Shown: positions 36,997 through 49,213, counted from the first letter of the stretch. The stretch: DNA of 64,000 nt from Andrena cerasifolii (GCF_050908995.1 NC_135118.1:8308001-8372000); one strand, 5' to 3'. Numbers and translations are program-made. The notes: generated by a model from the letters alone, not told the origin.

Positions 36997-37800
36997 TTAG
37001 CTGGCCATACACGGAGAGGTTTCTCCGCGGTCTTCATCCGTCGCGGACAAACCCGCGATCAAAGTCTGCGGCGGATCGAAACTGCAAATACCCACTAACA
37101 TACAACGAAAGTTCGCAGACAAATCACGTTGGATAAATCGGTCGCAGATAAAACTGCGTGTTAATGGATGAAAACCGCTAGTTCATCCGCGGATTTCATC
37201 GAAACTGTGGACTTTTGTTTTGGGGGAAGATTAGCTGGCCACACACGGGGAGGTTTCTCCGCGGTCTGCATCCATCGCGGACAAACCCGCGATCAAAGTC
37301 TGCGGCGGATCAAAACTGCAAATACCCGCTAACATACAACGAAAGTTCACAGACAAATCACGTTGGATAAATCGGTCGCAGATAAAACTGTGGACTCTCG
37401 TCTTGTTGAAAGCTTTCTCAGTTGTCATACAGACTCGAATGGGGTTGAAGTTTGTCACGGGAACTGTGACGGTAAATCGATCATAGACATGCACCACTAA
37501 CATGCAGTTAAATCCGCGGACTTGAAACGCGACGGGTGAAGACCGCGAGGAAACCTCCCCGTGTGTGGATAATAGTAAGATTTTTCAGTTTTTTCAATTT
37601 CGACCTGTCGGTTTTATCTGCGGACAAAAACTGCACGTTAATGTTGAGCAACTATTTTGTCACGCGGTTGAAGTTTGTCACGAGAACCGTGACGGTATAA
37701 ATCGTTCATAGACATGCACCACTAACGTGCAGTTAAGTCCGCCGACTTGAAACGCGACGGAGAAAACCGCCGGGAAATCTCTCCGTGTATGGCCAGCTAA
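36997..37800. mobile_element. TTAGCTGGCCATACACGG foldback with a nested copy of its own family
   Basis: Outer ends TTAGCTGGCCATACACGGAG and CTCCGTGTATGGCCAGCTAA are inverted. An inner unit (37231-37568) has the same ends in variant form (CTGGCCACACACGGGGAGG and CCTCCCCGTGTGTGG). The outer left part and the inner unit share about 160 bp as direct repeats (CAAAGTCTGCGGCGGATC). No ORF. Confidence 0.82.
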
Positions 37801-37867
37801 TAACCGCGCGCCTTCATTGCGCATGGAGGAATAACGGCGACGATGGGAGCGACAGAGAAATTTCTAA

Positions 37868-38155
37868 TTAACCCTTAACTGGTATACTGTTTTTGGCAAA
37901 CGTGACTGGTATACTGGGGTCGTGGCAGACCCCAAATAAAAAAGGACACAGAAATTTGTAAAGTCGACACTGGAGCAACCACTATGAATATTTTCATCTT
38001 AGGTAATGTATAAAATAATAGAAGCGTAGACAGTTAAACTATTATTATAAAATTAATTAGAAATTCAGTTTACCAACTTAGACAACTGAAAATTGTACAT
38101 CGAACCTTGGGTGCTTGGGGTCACGAGCGACCCCAGGATACCAGTTAAGGGTTAA
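37868..38155. mobile_element. TTAACCCTTAACTGG MITE, copy 2
   Basis: TTAACCCTTAACTGGTATAC at the left and GGATACCAGTTAAGGGTTAA at the right, TTAA outermost. Subterminal CTGGTATACTG is repeated, and GGGGTC/GACCCC palindromes lie near both ends. About 85-90% identical by eye to copy 1. Confidence 0.9.
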
Positions 38156-38985
38156 AATGGTTCGGATCGCGGAATTTGGCGGGAAGAAGGCAATTCGATG
38201 AATTAGAACGGTAGGACAAAGCGTCAGGCTTCCTCTCAGCGAAAGGTTTGACGAAGGGTGTCCAAGGGTGGCGGCAATTTAGCCGCGAGGATTTCTCCAG
38301 CGGCGGAAGCAGCATTGCGAAAGAACGCGGCGATACGAAGCGATACGCTGCCGCTTGATCATAAAGAGGTCTGTAGACTTTCCAGTTTCACTATGGGATC
38401 GCGGTGTCTGCCTCTGAAGGATCGCTTGCAGTCTGTATTTTCCTAGCTCCAAGGCTGCAGACAGAGAATTAACGTCAACGAAGTGTCAGTTACGCGCGAT
38501 TCGCGAAACAGCCTTATCTCGAGAGCAGCCTTATCACGGGAGTTATCTCGAGGTCCGTTTTCACTTTTGCATCGAGCGGGGAATAATTGAAAAGCGCTCC
38601 GAGCCAAACACTTTGAATCATTTAAACCGTCTGCATCGCAAGCACGCTTGCCGTTCGCGATACCTACGCACCGTTCCCTTCGCAACCCCTTGTTATTACA
38701 CCGCTCACGCAATTCCTTGCCGCGTGTCCTCGGTTCTCGGGCTCTGTATCATCTCTCTGTGACGCAAACGAACCATTAATTAATTAGGCGCGCGTACAAA
38801 TACGAGCCACGTACATTACCCCATCAGGCAACAGGATCCACTCCAACGCTCTCAGCTTTCAGACACCACCGAGGATCGTGGAAATCCCTTTTTGTCGAGC
38901 TTCAACGATTCCCTTGTTTTATCTACGTTCCTCGTGAAATTTATCGTTCATTTATATTTAGGATTTACAACGGGACAGCGACTGG

Positions 38986-39880
38986 TAGGGGAAGGTGGGG
39001 CAAGACGGGGTACACGCAGTATCTCGTGATACAAACGCACTAATTAAAATTGAGCACACGCGTTAGATGCGTGGCTATAAGCGCCGTCAGTGAGCAGCGA
39101 ATCAATGAAACGTGTGGACGCGTGACGAAGTTAGATCAGAATTTATAATTTATTGGGACTCCCTTACCTTTTCCTTATTTTTAGCACCCGTGACAGTGAT
39201 ATGATAATATAGAAGATCTCCGGTATATGTATGTGTTTCTGAGGCAGAATTTAGCTGGCTATAAGGTACGTATATTATTATATACTTTTGTAAATAATGT
39301 TTCTGGCAGTGTTCATGTGATTGTAGTGAGACGAGAAGGGGCATGATAGGGTAACTCTCATTTTCATTACCTAGAAATAGAAATCAAAGTTTCTCATTGT
39401 TCCAGGATTGTTAGAGACTACAGATGGAAGACGGACCGAGGAAAATGATACTTCTTTTCTATTAATTAGTCCAAAAGAACTGATTCCCTTGTGGAAAGGT
39501 GGGTAAGCTGCTAAGTATGTGGCAAATGGGCTCATTTCTCCTGTGTTGATGTAGGAGACGAGGACGACGAAGCCATACATGTGTGCCTCCTCTGTCAACC
39601 CAATAAATAATTACTTTATATGTATATACTTTATTTATATTGTTTCTTAATTGGTACCCCATCTTACCCCACCCGTGGGGCAAGATGGGGAGAAACAACT
39701 ATGTCTGAATTTTTTTATTTATTCCATTTAAACCTGTAAAACTTAGGTTGATTCAAAGTTAAACTGAAAGACTTATTACTAAAGAATGGTTCAGGCATAG
39801 AATTGATTAGTTGATTATGAAAATCTGTGTTTTATTCATCATCGAACCTTAACTACCCCGTCTTGCCCCACCTTCCCCTA
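38986..39880. mobile_element. TIR element, TAGGGGAAGGTGGGGCAAGA ends
   Basis: Perfect 27-bp inverted ends: TAGGGGAAGGTGGGGCAAGA then CGGGGTA, mirrored at 39854-39880. The TA at each outer end may be the target. Internal GGGGCAAGATGGGG palindromes near 39660-39690 repeat the TIR core. 895 bp; short ORFs only. Confidence 0.85.
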
Positions 39881-40909
39881 ACGGTCAACCCCACCGCGCG
39901 ATTGAGGAAACCTGACCTAACCAGAGATGGGCAGAAGTTTCATTTAAATAAAGTATCCAGTAACGAGTAGAGGTTACAAAAATCATTCGCCATGTGTCGA
40001 ATAAGAACTTTAATTCTTTAACTTTACTCGCCGAGTAATCTAAGGTGTTGAAGTCGCTTTTATTCGCACCGTTGTTTAAATAATTCTTTATTTAGTTGAT
40101 GCCCAGCTCTGGGTACAACCGCGGGCGGAGGAGAGCCGCGTATCCCGCGCGTGTGCAATGCTCGCGTAACTTCGTTTCGCCGCGCGACCTTGAACGTGTG
40201 CCCGCGGTCAACGTGGGTAGAACCGCGGGAGGGTAACCTCGTCGCCGTATACCGTCTCGCTAGACCGAGGTATCGATCCGTGCGGCAGGGCGGAAACAGG
40301 GGTGAGTAGGGGGGACTTCAGCCCTTTTCCCATTCGCAACGCCGCCGACAAACCCCTTGCCCGTCGGCGGGTCGAAGGTCTGTGGAGTCCTTGACGAGAG
40401 AGGGAGGCTGCTCTAGGACGCGAGCCACCGCGTCGTTGGACGATGGTGAAGAGCGCGCGAGGGTCATGGATTTTTACGCCGTCCCTCCGTGGAAACGGCG
40501 GGAAGCTGAGGCGCAGGGGATGGAGCGAAAGTAAATGGGGAGAGCGCGCGAATCAGCAGAAACAGGCGAAACGGATGATGTAACGCGGTTGCGGATAAAA
40601 AGTGGCATTGGTAGGCTGCTAAAGCGACTACTTCGCTTTTTTTTTTTTTCTTTTACGAGCAATCCGCTGCGACCGGGTCCCTACGCGGAACTACGCTCGC
40701 GTCGGGCCTCGTGCTGTTTTACGACGCAGGGTATATAGGACGTTGCTAATTCAGCGTCTTCTAGGCTTGATCTCGCGGCAATGGATGCAGGATCGCGATT
40801 CTGGGGGGATGCATTGGCTTCGGGGAGCTTGTGCGTGTCGCGAGCCAGCTGAATTGTGTATGCTGCGGTGCAGATCGATGGCACTGGCGATGGCGACAGT
40901 TTGAGACTC

Positions 40910-41434
40910 TAAAGCTGGGTTTACATTAGTCTGGTCTAGCACTGGATTGTTTGGTTGTTTTTATTGTTTTCCTGTTTTAAGCAGAATGGCGTTTCAAGCT
41001 TGTTTTTGCTTATATTGCCCAACGAACTATAGTCCCATTTTTTGTATCCCTACTCTCTCCTTCGGGTCTCAGCGGCAGCAGCGCACCGGGAGAAAGGTGG
41101 TCTCCCATCTTTCCCCGGTACACCGCCCCGTGATGCTTAACTTCGGTGATCTAACGAGAACCGGTGTTTTCCATCACGGCTACGGCCGCTGGTAGCACTG
41201 GATTGGAACTGGATTAATGTAAACAGTGCTTTCATTCCAGCAGGTTTTCGACTGGATCGGAAGTCTACTTTTTAATCCAGTGTTTACCGACATCGTCTAG
41301 AAGAAAACATTCCAGCGTCACTGGAATCGTGTAGACAGCTCAATCCAATGCTGGCTGAAGCGTAGTGTACCGACTGATTTACAGTCACAACACTCGCTTG
41401 ATCCAGTGACTGGACTAATGTAAACCCAGCTTAA
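40910..41434. mobile_element. Foldback MITE, AAGCTGGGTTTACATTAG ends
   Basis: Left end AAGCTGGGTTTACATTAGTC (from 40912) and right end CTAATGTAAACCCAGCTT (to 41432) are inverted copies. Without the 5S SINE it is about 270 bp, made of repeated ACTGGATT/AATCCAGT motifs. The next element (TTAA at 41431) begins in its last bases, so the two overlap. Confidence 0.8.
40950..41192 (-). mobile_element. 5S-rRNA-derived SINE (SINE3 type), complete, 13-bp target duplication
   Basis: Read on the - strand from 41192, the first ~122 nt are 5S rRNA-like: ACACCGGTTCTCGT, TAGATCACCGAAGTTAAGCA and GGGAGACCACC match the conserved core and internal Pol III promoter. Helix I pairs (CAGCGGC with GCCGCTG), helix II pairs (CCGTGATG with CATCACGG), and ACCGGGGAAAG pairs with CTTTCTCCCGGT. 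After the 5S head (41070-41192) comes a ~120-nt body ending in the A-rich AACAATAAAAACAACCAAA. The whole unit lies between perfect copies of TAGCACTGGATTG (40937-40949 and 41193-41205). It is inserted in the left part of the 40910-41434 foldback element. Confidence 0.9.
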
Positions 41435-42131
41435 GGGGTTAGCTACCGTCAGGAGGTAGAAAAAGAATCGATTCTTTGGGAATTTATTTTAGAATGTACA
41501 TGCATATTTTTATGCAATGGTTTTTGTATTCAGATGAGGGACACTTTAACGGGTTATTATATATTATGTTTTGGTATCAAAATATTTACTTATTGCAAAA
41601 TTACAGCTGATTTCCCGGAAGCTGCTTTTACACCGGTGACCACGATTTCTCCAAAATCGCTTCACTCATCTTTCTTAAATTTTGTAGGTCTCTTCTAGAC
41701 ATTCAAATCTAGTCTTTAATCGAAGCATTTGTTTTTCCAACGCATAGTTTTTATCTTACGGATGAAAACACTTATTTTTAGCTAGAAATACTCATTTTTC
41801 ATTCATAAAAAAAGTATGCATTGGAAAAACAAATGCTTCGATTAAAGACTGGATTTGAATGTCTAGAAGAAACCTAAAAAATTTCAGAAGGATTGGTGAG
41901 AAACGGTTTTGGAGAAATCGTGGTCACCGGTGTAAAAACAGCTTCCAGTAAATCAGCTGTAATTTTGCAATAACTCGATATTTTTTTATACCAAAACATA
42001 ATATAATAACCTGTTAAAGTATCCCTCATCTGAATAGAAAAACCATTGCATAAATATATGCATGTACATTGTGAAATAAATTGCCAAAGAATTGATTCTT
42101 TTTCTACCTCCTGACGGTATCAACCCCTTAA
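41431..42131. mobile_element. TTAA-bounded full-length foldback element
   Basis: It runs from TTAAGGGGTTAGCTACCGTC to GACGGTATCAACCCCTTAA. The two halves are inverted copies over nearly their whole length (about 340 bp each); for example TCACCGGTGTAAAA at 41924 mirrors TTTTACACCGGTGA at 41626. Both ends have TTAA, as for piggyBac-type target duplication. It has no coding capacity and sits at the end of the preceding MITE. Confidence 0.85.
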
Positions 42132-42867
42132 CAGAGTCTTGGAGTACGATGGTCCCCATTGTGGTTCTCAAACGCATGTAGATTGGATTCCAGTAAGAAT
42201 TCTTGAATGCTGAAAGTATTTGCCGTTCGAAAGGTTCTAGAGTTAATTGCGAGCTGACAGTAGTGATTGTTACAACCCAGCGTTGAATTGGCTGCCATCC
42301 GTTCAAGTAGTCGTCGAAGTAAAGATAAACCGTAAAGTGGGGGAACATTGGCATGTTTTTTTAAACATTTTGCTACGTACCTAATATAAAGATGAACATT
42401 TTTGAATTTGCTTTAAGTATCCTATCCTAACATCGCATCTTTTGTGAATGTGCTACAAGTGTCAGAATGCATTAAATTGGTATCCTTCTCCTTCTTTAAT
42501 GCGTGTCAAGTAACTGCTAATATCTCCCTAGTTTACGGAACACTGCCAACAAAGCGTACGAGACCATCTGGCTTTTTATTATCTACTCTTCATGCGCCAG
42601 GGCCAGTTAATCCTAAAGCAATTTAGTATTTAGCTGCACGTGACGCGGTAGTGGTTACTCATCTTACGAAATACTGAATAATAAAGTATTTCTTTCGTGC
42701 ACTCTGCTGTACACATTTGTCTATCACAAACTAATGCTTCGCGCTTTTACTGAGAGGTGTTCTCACACTTTCGGCCGGTAGTGTATCGGTCCCGAAAGAT
42801 GGACGTCGAAACGCCAGCCGTGCATTATCCTCCGAGTCAAAACAGCAACACGGTGCCAATAACAAAA

Positions 42868-42906
42868 AGAGAGAGAGGGAGAGGGAGAGAGAGAGAGAGA
42901 GAGAAA

Positions 42907-42951
<45 letters not shown>
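42868..42951. repeat. (GA)n microsatellite
   Basis: About 84 bp of GA with a few GGGA interruptions. Confidence 0.97.
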
Positions 42952-42953
<2 letters not shown>

Positions 42954-43292
42954 ACTACTCAGCAAGAAACCAACTCGAAATACTCGGAAGTTAAACTAGA
43001 ATCGAGATCCGCTACTGCGTCTTCTGAATCACTGGCCAGAGCACGACGGAATAACGAAATTACGATCGCGCGAAATTACGTGCTCCGCCTACGAGAGCTT
43101 CCCGCGCTCGTGCCTCTTGATTATTGCCACGTCCTCAGAAATAATTCTCATTTTACGCTGGGAAGAAATCAATCTTGGCGCGCGGCGCGCTTTTCCCTGG
43201 CTGCTCCCAAGATCCTGCCGAAGTTAACGAGTCACCAGCAGCGGTGTTGGAAGAACACGACGAGAGAGATCCGATTCGGGAATCACAGCCTG

Positions 43293-43320
43293 CTCTCTCT
43301 CTCTCTCTCTCTCTCTCTCC
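43293..43320. repeat. (CT)n microsatellite
   Basis: A pure CT run of about 26 bp, 340 bp from the (GA)n tract and complementary to it. Confidence 0.97.
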
Positions 43321-44884
43321 CCGCATTGTTTCAGAGCTGGTCACTCGCGGACATCATCGCTATAAACGGAGACCGTATCATAAGCTGCAGCCGGTGACGC
43401 GCCACGTTTTTCTAGATAACGATGGAACATTTCCGACCTTCAGACCTTCCTGGCCTCTGCTCCCCCGAAACCTTGCGCGCATCCTTGCCTCTCCCACCGC
43501 GAAGATAGGTGGTTGATACGTTGCATCTATCCCCTGGTGACGACACTTTGACCCATTACGTGGCCATGCTTGCTGAACCGATATGTACCGTTTATCGATC
43601 GCAAGCTATAATTACACAATCATTATCAGGACTTATAGTGTAATGCAGAGAAAACGGATTGAAAGGCTCGCTGGAGCGAAGGGACCACCGGGGGTATCTC
43701 TATTAAAACAAACATCGCTGCATACAGTGTAGATGTCGCTTCTTATCGGGCGTGCGTTATTAATTAGCCAACCACTCTTCGCTTCCATTTCTCACTACGC
43801 TTCACTCGTACCGCTCGGCCGAATTATCGGGAACAATTCTTCGACATGCCTAAACAGAGGGAAGTAATTTGTCTGGATTCGAAGGGAGCCCTGGCAGCCT
43901 CGTCCTAACCCTTCAGCGCCGGACCTATCATGTATGAAGCATTGAGGGCAAAGGCGGACTAACCCACATTTTTTTGCGAAATTTAGTTAGTGGCGATAAT
44001 GTATTCGAGTAGTAGCCTCTGCTAATCGTACGAAGTAGAAAAAATTCATTCCTTTTCAATGTGGGTCGGTCAGTTTTTGCTCTCAATGCCTCGTATTTGT
44101 GCATCGCTTACGCGGCATAAATCGCCGATATATTATTCCCTCTAACAAGCTTAACGGTTCATATGCATACCCAAGCGAAACGGCACCGCCATAGACTCCC
44201 GCCCCTCGGCTCCACTCACCACAGGCACAGCCAGCATGCCCGAGAACAGCCATTTCGTCCTCCACGCGACGACACAAAGAGCTGGCCGGGCTGTCCGGGT
44301 GAAAAGGGCTCGGCTGTCTATAAAGCCGGTCGCTCTCCTCTCGTCCACGTGCATCGATTCATTCGTGACGACGGTGCGCCCCCGACCTAGCCAACGTGTA
44401 TCTCCGGGGGCCTCTGGCGCGGCGCGTTGCACGCGCGCGTGTAACTCGTATGCCGGCCGCATCGCGTCACGTGTGCCCCGCGATTACGAGCCGCCGCGTA
44501 TGCGTGCCACCGCATGCGTGTGTGCGGCTGCATCGTAGGAGGGATTCGGCGAATATAATAGCGAAGGAAGACGAGACCCTCGGGCGGGGAGTGGGCCGGG
44601 ATACACTCTCGTATCTCCCTGTGTCTGGCCAAAGGAGCCGTCGGCTCGAATTCGCCTCGCAGACGGGCCCAGGGATACGTATCCTAGGCACGCACGCGGG
44701 CACCACCTCTCGCCCGGCTCTTTCGTGGAAATGATAAAGAGCTGCGAGTCCAGGCTGTAACCAGCGGATTTTTTAGCAGACGAATTCGGCAGCGTGGCTG
44801 GGAATGGGCGATAGCGAGGATATCTTGGCGTTTGGGCTGATCAGATGGCGGTGAGGAAGGAGGAAGTGGAAACTGGGACTGGCG

Positions 44885-45313
44885 AAGGAACATCCCGTAC
44901 CCGGAGATTCGAAAAATTCTGAAACTTTGTGAATATGTAGAGAATTTCCTCCTGATTACAACGCAATTTTTGTTCGCTGCTCAAATTCACTCTAGGGGGT
45001 GTAATTGACCGCTGAAAATCCGGTTATCTACCGATTTTATGTTATAACCCGTGGACTGTAAAATATTTTTTTATCAGATGATAGATCTAATTAAAAGAAG
45101 TAACTTTTGTCTTGAAACTTTTTTTCTATCTCTTACACTTCGCGAGTTATAACACAAAATCGGAAAATAGCCGAATTTTCGAGGGTTAATTTCATCCCCT
45201 TCGAGTGGATTTGGGCAGCAAACAAAAATTGCGTTGTAATCGGGAGGAAATCCTCTACGTTTTCGCAAAGTTTCAGAATTTTTTGGATTTTCGAGGTCGG
45301 GATCTTCCCTTGT
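44885..45313. mobile_element. Foldback MITE, CAAGGGAACATCC family, copy 2
   Basis: It matches the 8771-9160 element throughout (CTGATTACAACGCAATTTTT, GATAGATCTAATTAAAAG, GAGGTCGGGATCTTCCCTTG). It retains a pair of TAGGGGGTGTAATTGACC / GGGTTAATTTCATCCCC subterminal blocks; the first copy keeps the second block but has lost the first. Confidence 0.85.
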
Positions 45314-45411
45314 GAGAAGGAGAGAAGTGTGCGTTTTGTTCTGGGCCTGATAGTGGACTCATCGGTATGACTTTGCTTAGCAGACCCTGCTTTCGATCCG
45401 GAGAGGTTACA

Positions 45412-45475
45412 CAGTGGCGGATTTGAGGAAAAGGCCCAGGTGGCAAACATTCTGGAACACCCTGTATAGGGGTGC
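45412..45475. mobile_element. Two TE-like ends: CAGTGGCGG and ACACCCTGTATA
   Basis: CAGTGGCGGATTTGAGGAAA resembles hAT-type ends; AACACCCTGTATAGGGG resembles the TATACAGGGTG motif also present at 9769. Neither element can be delimited. Confidence 0.35.
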
Positions 45476-45966
45476 TCGGGGCTGGTAGGCCAGTATTTTA
45501 GTGTTTGATTTTGTAATCAATTATGTGGACGAAATATCATTAAACCGGTTAGTATATTTGATAGGACATACATTTGGCTATCCGATTAAATTTTTAAAGT
45601 TGACACAATGTGAAAACAATTAAAATATTTTAATGTTTTTCTAACACCTTTCGTGCTGGTCAACCAGCCCCTTGGTCGGGGTTGGTAGACTTACAGTATG
45701 AGGTAGGTTGACTGTAGGTACAATCGGTTAAAAAAATGCGATTAGCAACTTATCTCAGTGGTAATACAATAACACAATGTCACAAGAGTTGTTTCATTGT
45801 AAAATATTAATTATCTTTCCTTCACATTTTAATAATAAACTGAAAATCTTTTCAACTTAAACATAAATTATAATGTATTTATAACATAGTGAAATTTAAA
45901 CAAAAGTAAAATTCGCTTTCTGAATAACAAAATAACAATCTAAACCTTATTAACGTTATCAAATCA

Positions 45967-46418
45967 AAAAAGATTTCGTTAGCATATTAATGTATCTTCC
46001 GATTAACGGTGGGAATTTCCGAAATATTGATTTAAAACAAAATGCCGGCTATTTGAAGTTGAAATCATGATTTTTTCGTGCAAAAATTCAGCTCAATATT
46101 TCGGAAATTCCCTCCGTTAATCGGAAGATAGGTACATTAATATGCTAACGAAATCTTTTTTGTTTTTTGATTTTAGATAATCTGGTTCCGAATGGCAGTA
46201 CTCACCGCAAAATCAAAGTTTTAAAAATGCTTCTTGGATATCGGTTGTTACTTTATTATAAACGTAAATATTTTTCTACGAAAAAACTACCAAATATTCT
46301 TTAAATGTTGCTCTTTTAAGCGCAAAAAGTTTTGTAAAAATATATGCATCCGCTTCTTCAAAAAAAATTCACAAATATTCGCCTCTTTTCGGCCGCCAGA
46401 CTAGGCATAACCCCTTAA
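45967..46418. mobile_element. Foldback with TTAA right end
   Basis: Arms AAAGATTTCGTTAGCATATT (45967) and AATATGCTAACGAAATCTTT (to 46162), with TCGGAAATTCC-type inner parts, are near-perfect inverted copies. The right end GGCATAACCCCTTAA at 46418 fits the TTAAGGGG terminus; the left TTAA end is missing. Confidence 0.65.
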
Positions 46419-47408
46419 TGAATTTTCACTTCCTTGACCTTCCATATCTCAATCTTAAAACCTCAACTTCAAAAATCTCGCGTGATTGATGTCTCACCAT
46501 AAGGTATCCTTTGGTCTAAAATTCGGTCCCAAAATCGTGGGACCAAGAAGAGGCGAAAAAAGGCCTCATTTTTGTGTCACTCTTTGCCACTGATTTTATA
46601 AGGTTGGATGAACCAGGAGTTACGTAACATAGCAATCAGTTGTTGAGGGAAAACTTCGGAGAGAGTGGAATCAGTTGAAGGTACCCTACTGTGGCGAGTG
46701 CCGCGGAGGTATCGGCACAGTGGTGAGGGTATTTAATGGCGCTGTTGTGTTTGAAAAATGCTGGATCTTTTGCGTGCGCGGAAATGAAAAATGCAGGTAG
46801 AAACGTTTATTATTCGGACTGCAACCGGAAGAATGAATTTGCAGTAGGTGCTTACGGTGACCGGCAAGAAACGCGGCGTAGAAATTCTTGGTTGCAATGT
46901 TACGCAGTAGAACTTCGATTATATGGAATGTTAAGGAGTCTTGCCAGATACATAGCCGGCGAACGTTCATAATTGCTCCCTAGAAATTAAAATTCCCCGC
47001 GAATGTATCTTAGCTAGAAGGCGTAGTTTCTTAAAGCCGAGTAGCCATCAAACATTCGCGTTGAAACGTTTGCCGAACAATCATCGTCGATCCGTCAATG
47101 ACGCTGCTAGTCATTCAGTCGCGCACGCGCACGAACAGCGAATTTCCTTTTCCTTTGATACACCGACGCACAGTGTTTCCAAATCGCTAAAAAGCGGCAG
47201 AGCCCTCAAAACGTACTTCAATTTAGTCAGAAATCGGTGCTCGGGGGTTTTCGGGTTTGCTGATCACGAATCTGAAGTCAAAGTTGCAAAAACCTAATGG
47301 CAGATCTAATAACACTGGTGTAAACGTTGTTTTCAAGTTAATTCTTGTAAAAATTGATTACTTTCCGATTTTTTACTAACACGATATAATTGTTAAACGT
47401 CATATTTA

Positions 47409-47979
47409 AAAATCAAGATGTACACCTTGTTGCGTGCAAATTAAGCTGTATTCCCCTCGAAAAGAAATTGATATGTTCGGAAATGGTGCCATAGCATCTG
47501 AATAGTTACAGCATTTTCGGTACCGAAAATATCTCAGAGATTCGTGGACCGATTTGAATAAAATTTTCCACGAATATTCTTAAGGTTATAATCTGCTACT
47601 TGTCGAGGCGATTTTTCGATTGGTGCCTTGTTTTTTTTTTTATCAACAAAATAAGATGAGAACTTGGGTCGGAAGTCACGTGCGTGACTCTGAGTAGCTG
47701 CTGTTTTTTTTCAAAAAATAAATTCTCTCAAAATCGGCGTCGCCGGAGGACTGGAGCTTATAGCTTTAAGAATATTCGTGCAAAATTTTATTCAAATCGA
47801 TCCACTAATCTCTGACATATTTTTGGTACCGATATCGAATTTCTTTTCTAAAAGAATACAGCTTAATTTATGCACGAAAAGGTGTACATCTTGATTTATT
47901 AATTACGATGTTCTTTTATATGGAAGAGAATCATAAAGACGACTATTTTCCGACCTGCCGAGGGTACGTAATCCCTTAA
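47409..47979. mobile_element. Foldback with TTAA right end, second family
   Basis: AAATCAAGATGTACACCTTG is mirrored by AAGGTGTACATCTTGATTT; the arms continue (TTGAATAAAATTTTCCACGA / TCGTGCAAAATTTTATTCAA). The right end GTACGTAATCCCTTAA finishes at 47979; the left terminus is not seen. Confidence 0.7.
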
Positions 47980-48573
47980 ATCGTGTTACATCGTGGCGAA
48001 GAATGTGAAATAATCACCGCAGCAAATGCAAAACCTCCCACGCGTGCTTATAATAGATTCTTTGTGATGAACCCCTTGAACTTCGTTTCCTACTTCACGA
48101 TCGTCTTTCCTCCTCGTCGTCTGGTTGCCAGATACGCGCTGGAAAAAATTAACAGCGAGTGATGTAAGCGAAACGAGAGAGCGGTGCTCGCTGTCTTCGC
48201 GAAGAGTGGATCTTTCCTAGGAATTGTAATTAACCGCTGATAGGACAATGTAACACTAATCGAACTCGCCTGCAACCTCGTTCTATTAGCTCTCCTCCGA
48301 TACAGTGCTCCCCTTGAAAGCGCATTCTGCGATCCATCGCATTTCATACGCTTCAACGTTCGAGCATAATTGGTTCGACGGTTTCGTTCCAAGTAGAAAA
48401 CGCAAGAACCCCGAAAGCATTGTGTCGGGAGGAATGAACAGGGAAATGCACGGGGACATAAAGAATTGAAGAAAAATGAGTACGAAAATGAAAGAGCGTT
48501 GTTTAACCTCTTCCATTGTGCAACGTTCGCGCAAAGACGTTCCTACGGGGTTCGTGGCGAAACAGTAAAATAA

Positions 48574-49213
48574 ATCTCCATGAAAAACTTCAGTAAAGTA
48601 AAAAAATTACGCCAAGTACATGAAAGCAAATAAATCACAAAAAATAGAAGAGAATAATAATTATAAAATAAGAAAGATGTGAAATGAAAATGAGCTGCAC
48701 GTACATAAAGGTAATGATAAATACAAATCAATATTTTAATACGAATAAACATTTTATTCAAAATACTTGGCGCTGCGAAACAGAAAAAATGCTAATTGTC
48801 CTCGTATTAATAATTTACAATAACTCCCTTACAATCTAAAATACATAAATATATACATATTAGAAACGCAGACAGATATTATTCTACATATATTTAATTC
48901 TAATGTCATACGTAGCATATTCATGAACGCACACACAAGAAAGAAAGAAAAAGATTAATTAATGCAATTTATACATATTTATTCAGTTTAGCGGCACCAA
49001 TTCGGGACGCAGCGCCAAGTATTTTGAATAAAATGTTTATTCGTATTAAAATATTTATTTGTATTTATCATTACCTTTATGTACGTGCAGCTCATTTTCA
49101 TTTCACATCTTTTTTTATTTTATAATTATTATTATCTTCTATTTTTTGCGATTTATTTGATTTCATGTACTTGGCGTAATTCTTTTACTTTTCTCAAGTT
49201 TTTTATGGAGATC
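48574..49213. repeat. Large near-perfect inverted repeat, ~205-bp arms
   Basis: Left arm 48574-48777 and right arm 49009-49213 are inverted copies at about 94% by eye (AATGAAAATGAGCTGCACGT, AATACTTGGCGCTGCG), with a ~230-bp spacer. No recognisable terminal motif. Small hydrophobic ORFs in both arms are mirror artefacts. Confidence 0.9.

Larger units (their letters stand above)
42132..44884. other. No gene recognised, two dinucleotide repeats
   Basis: GC-rich at 44150-44700 with many overlapping ORFs but no domain. The (GA)n and (CT)n tracts are listed separately. Confidence 0.45.
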
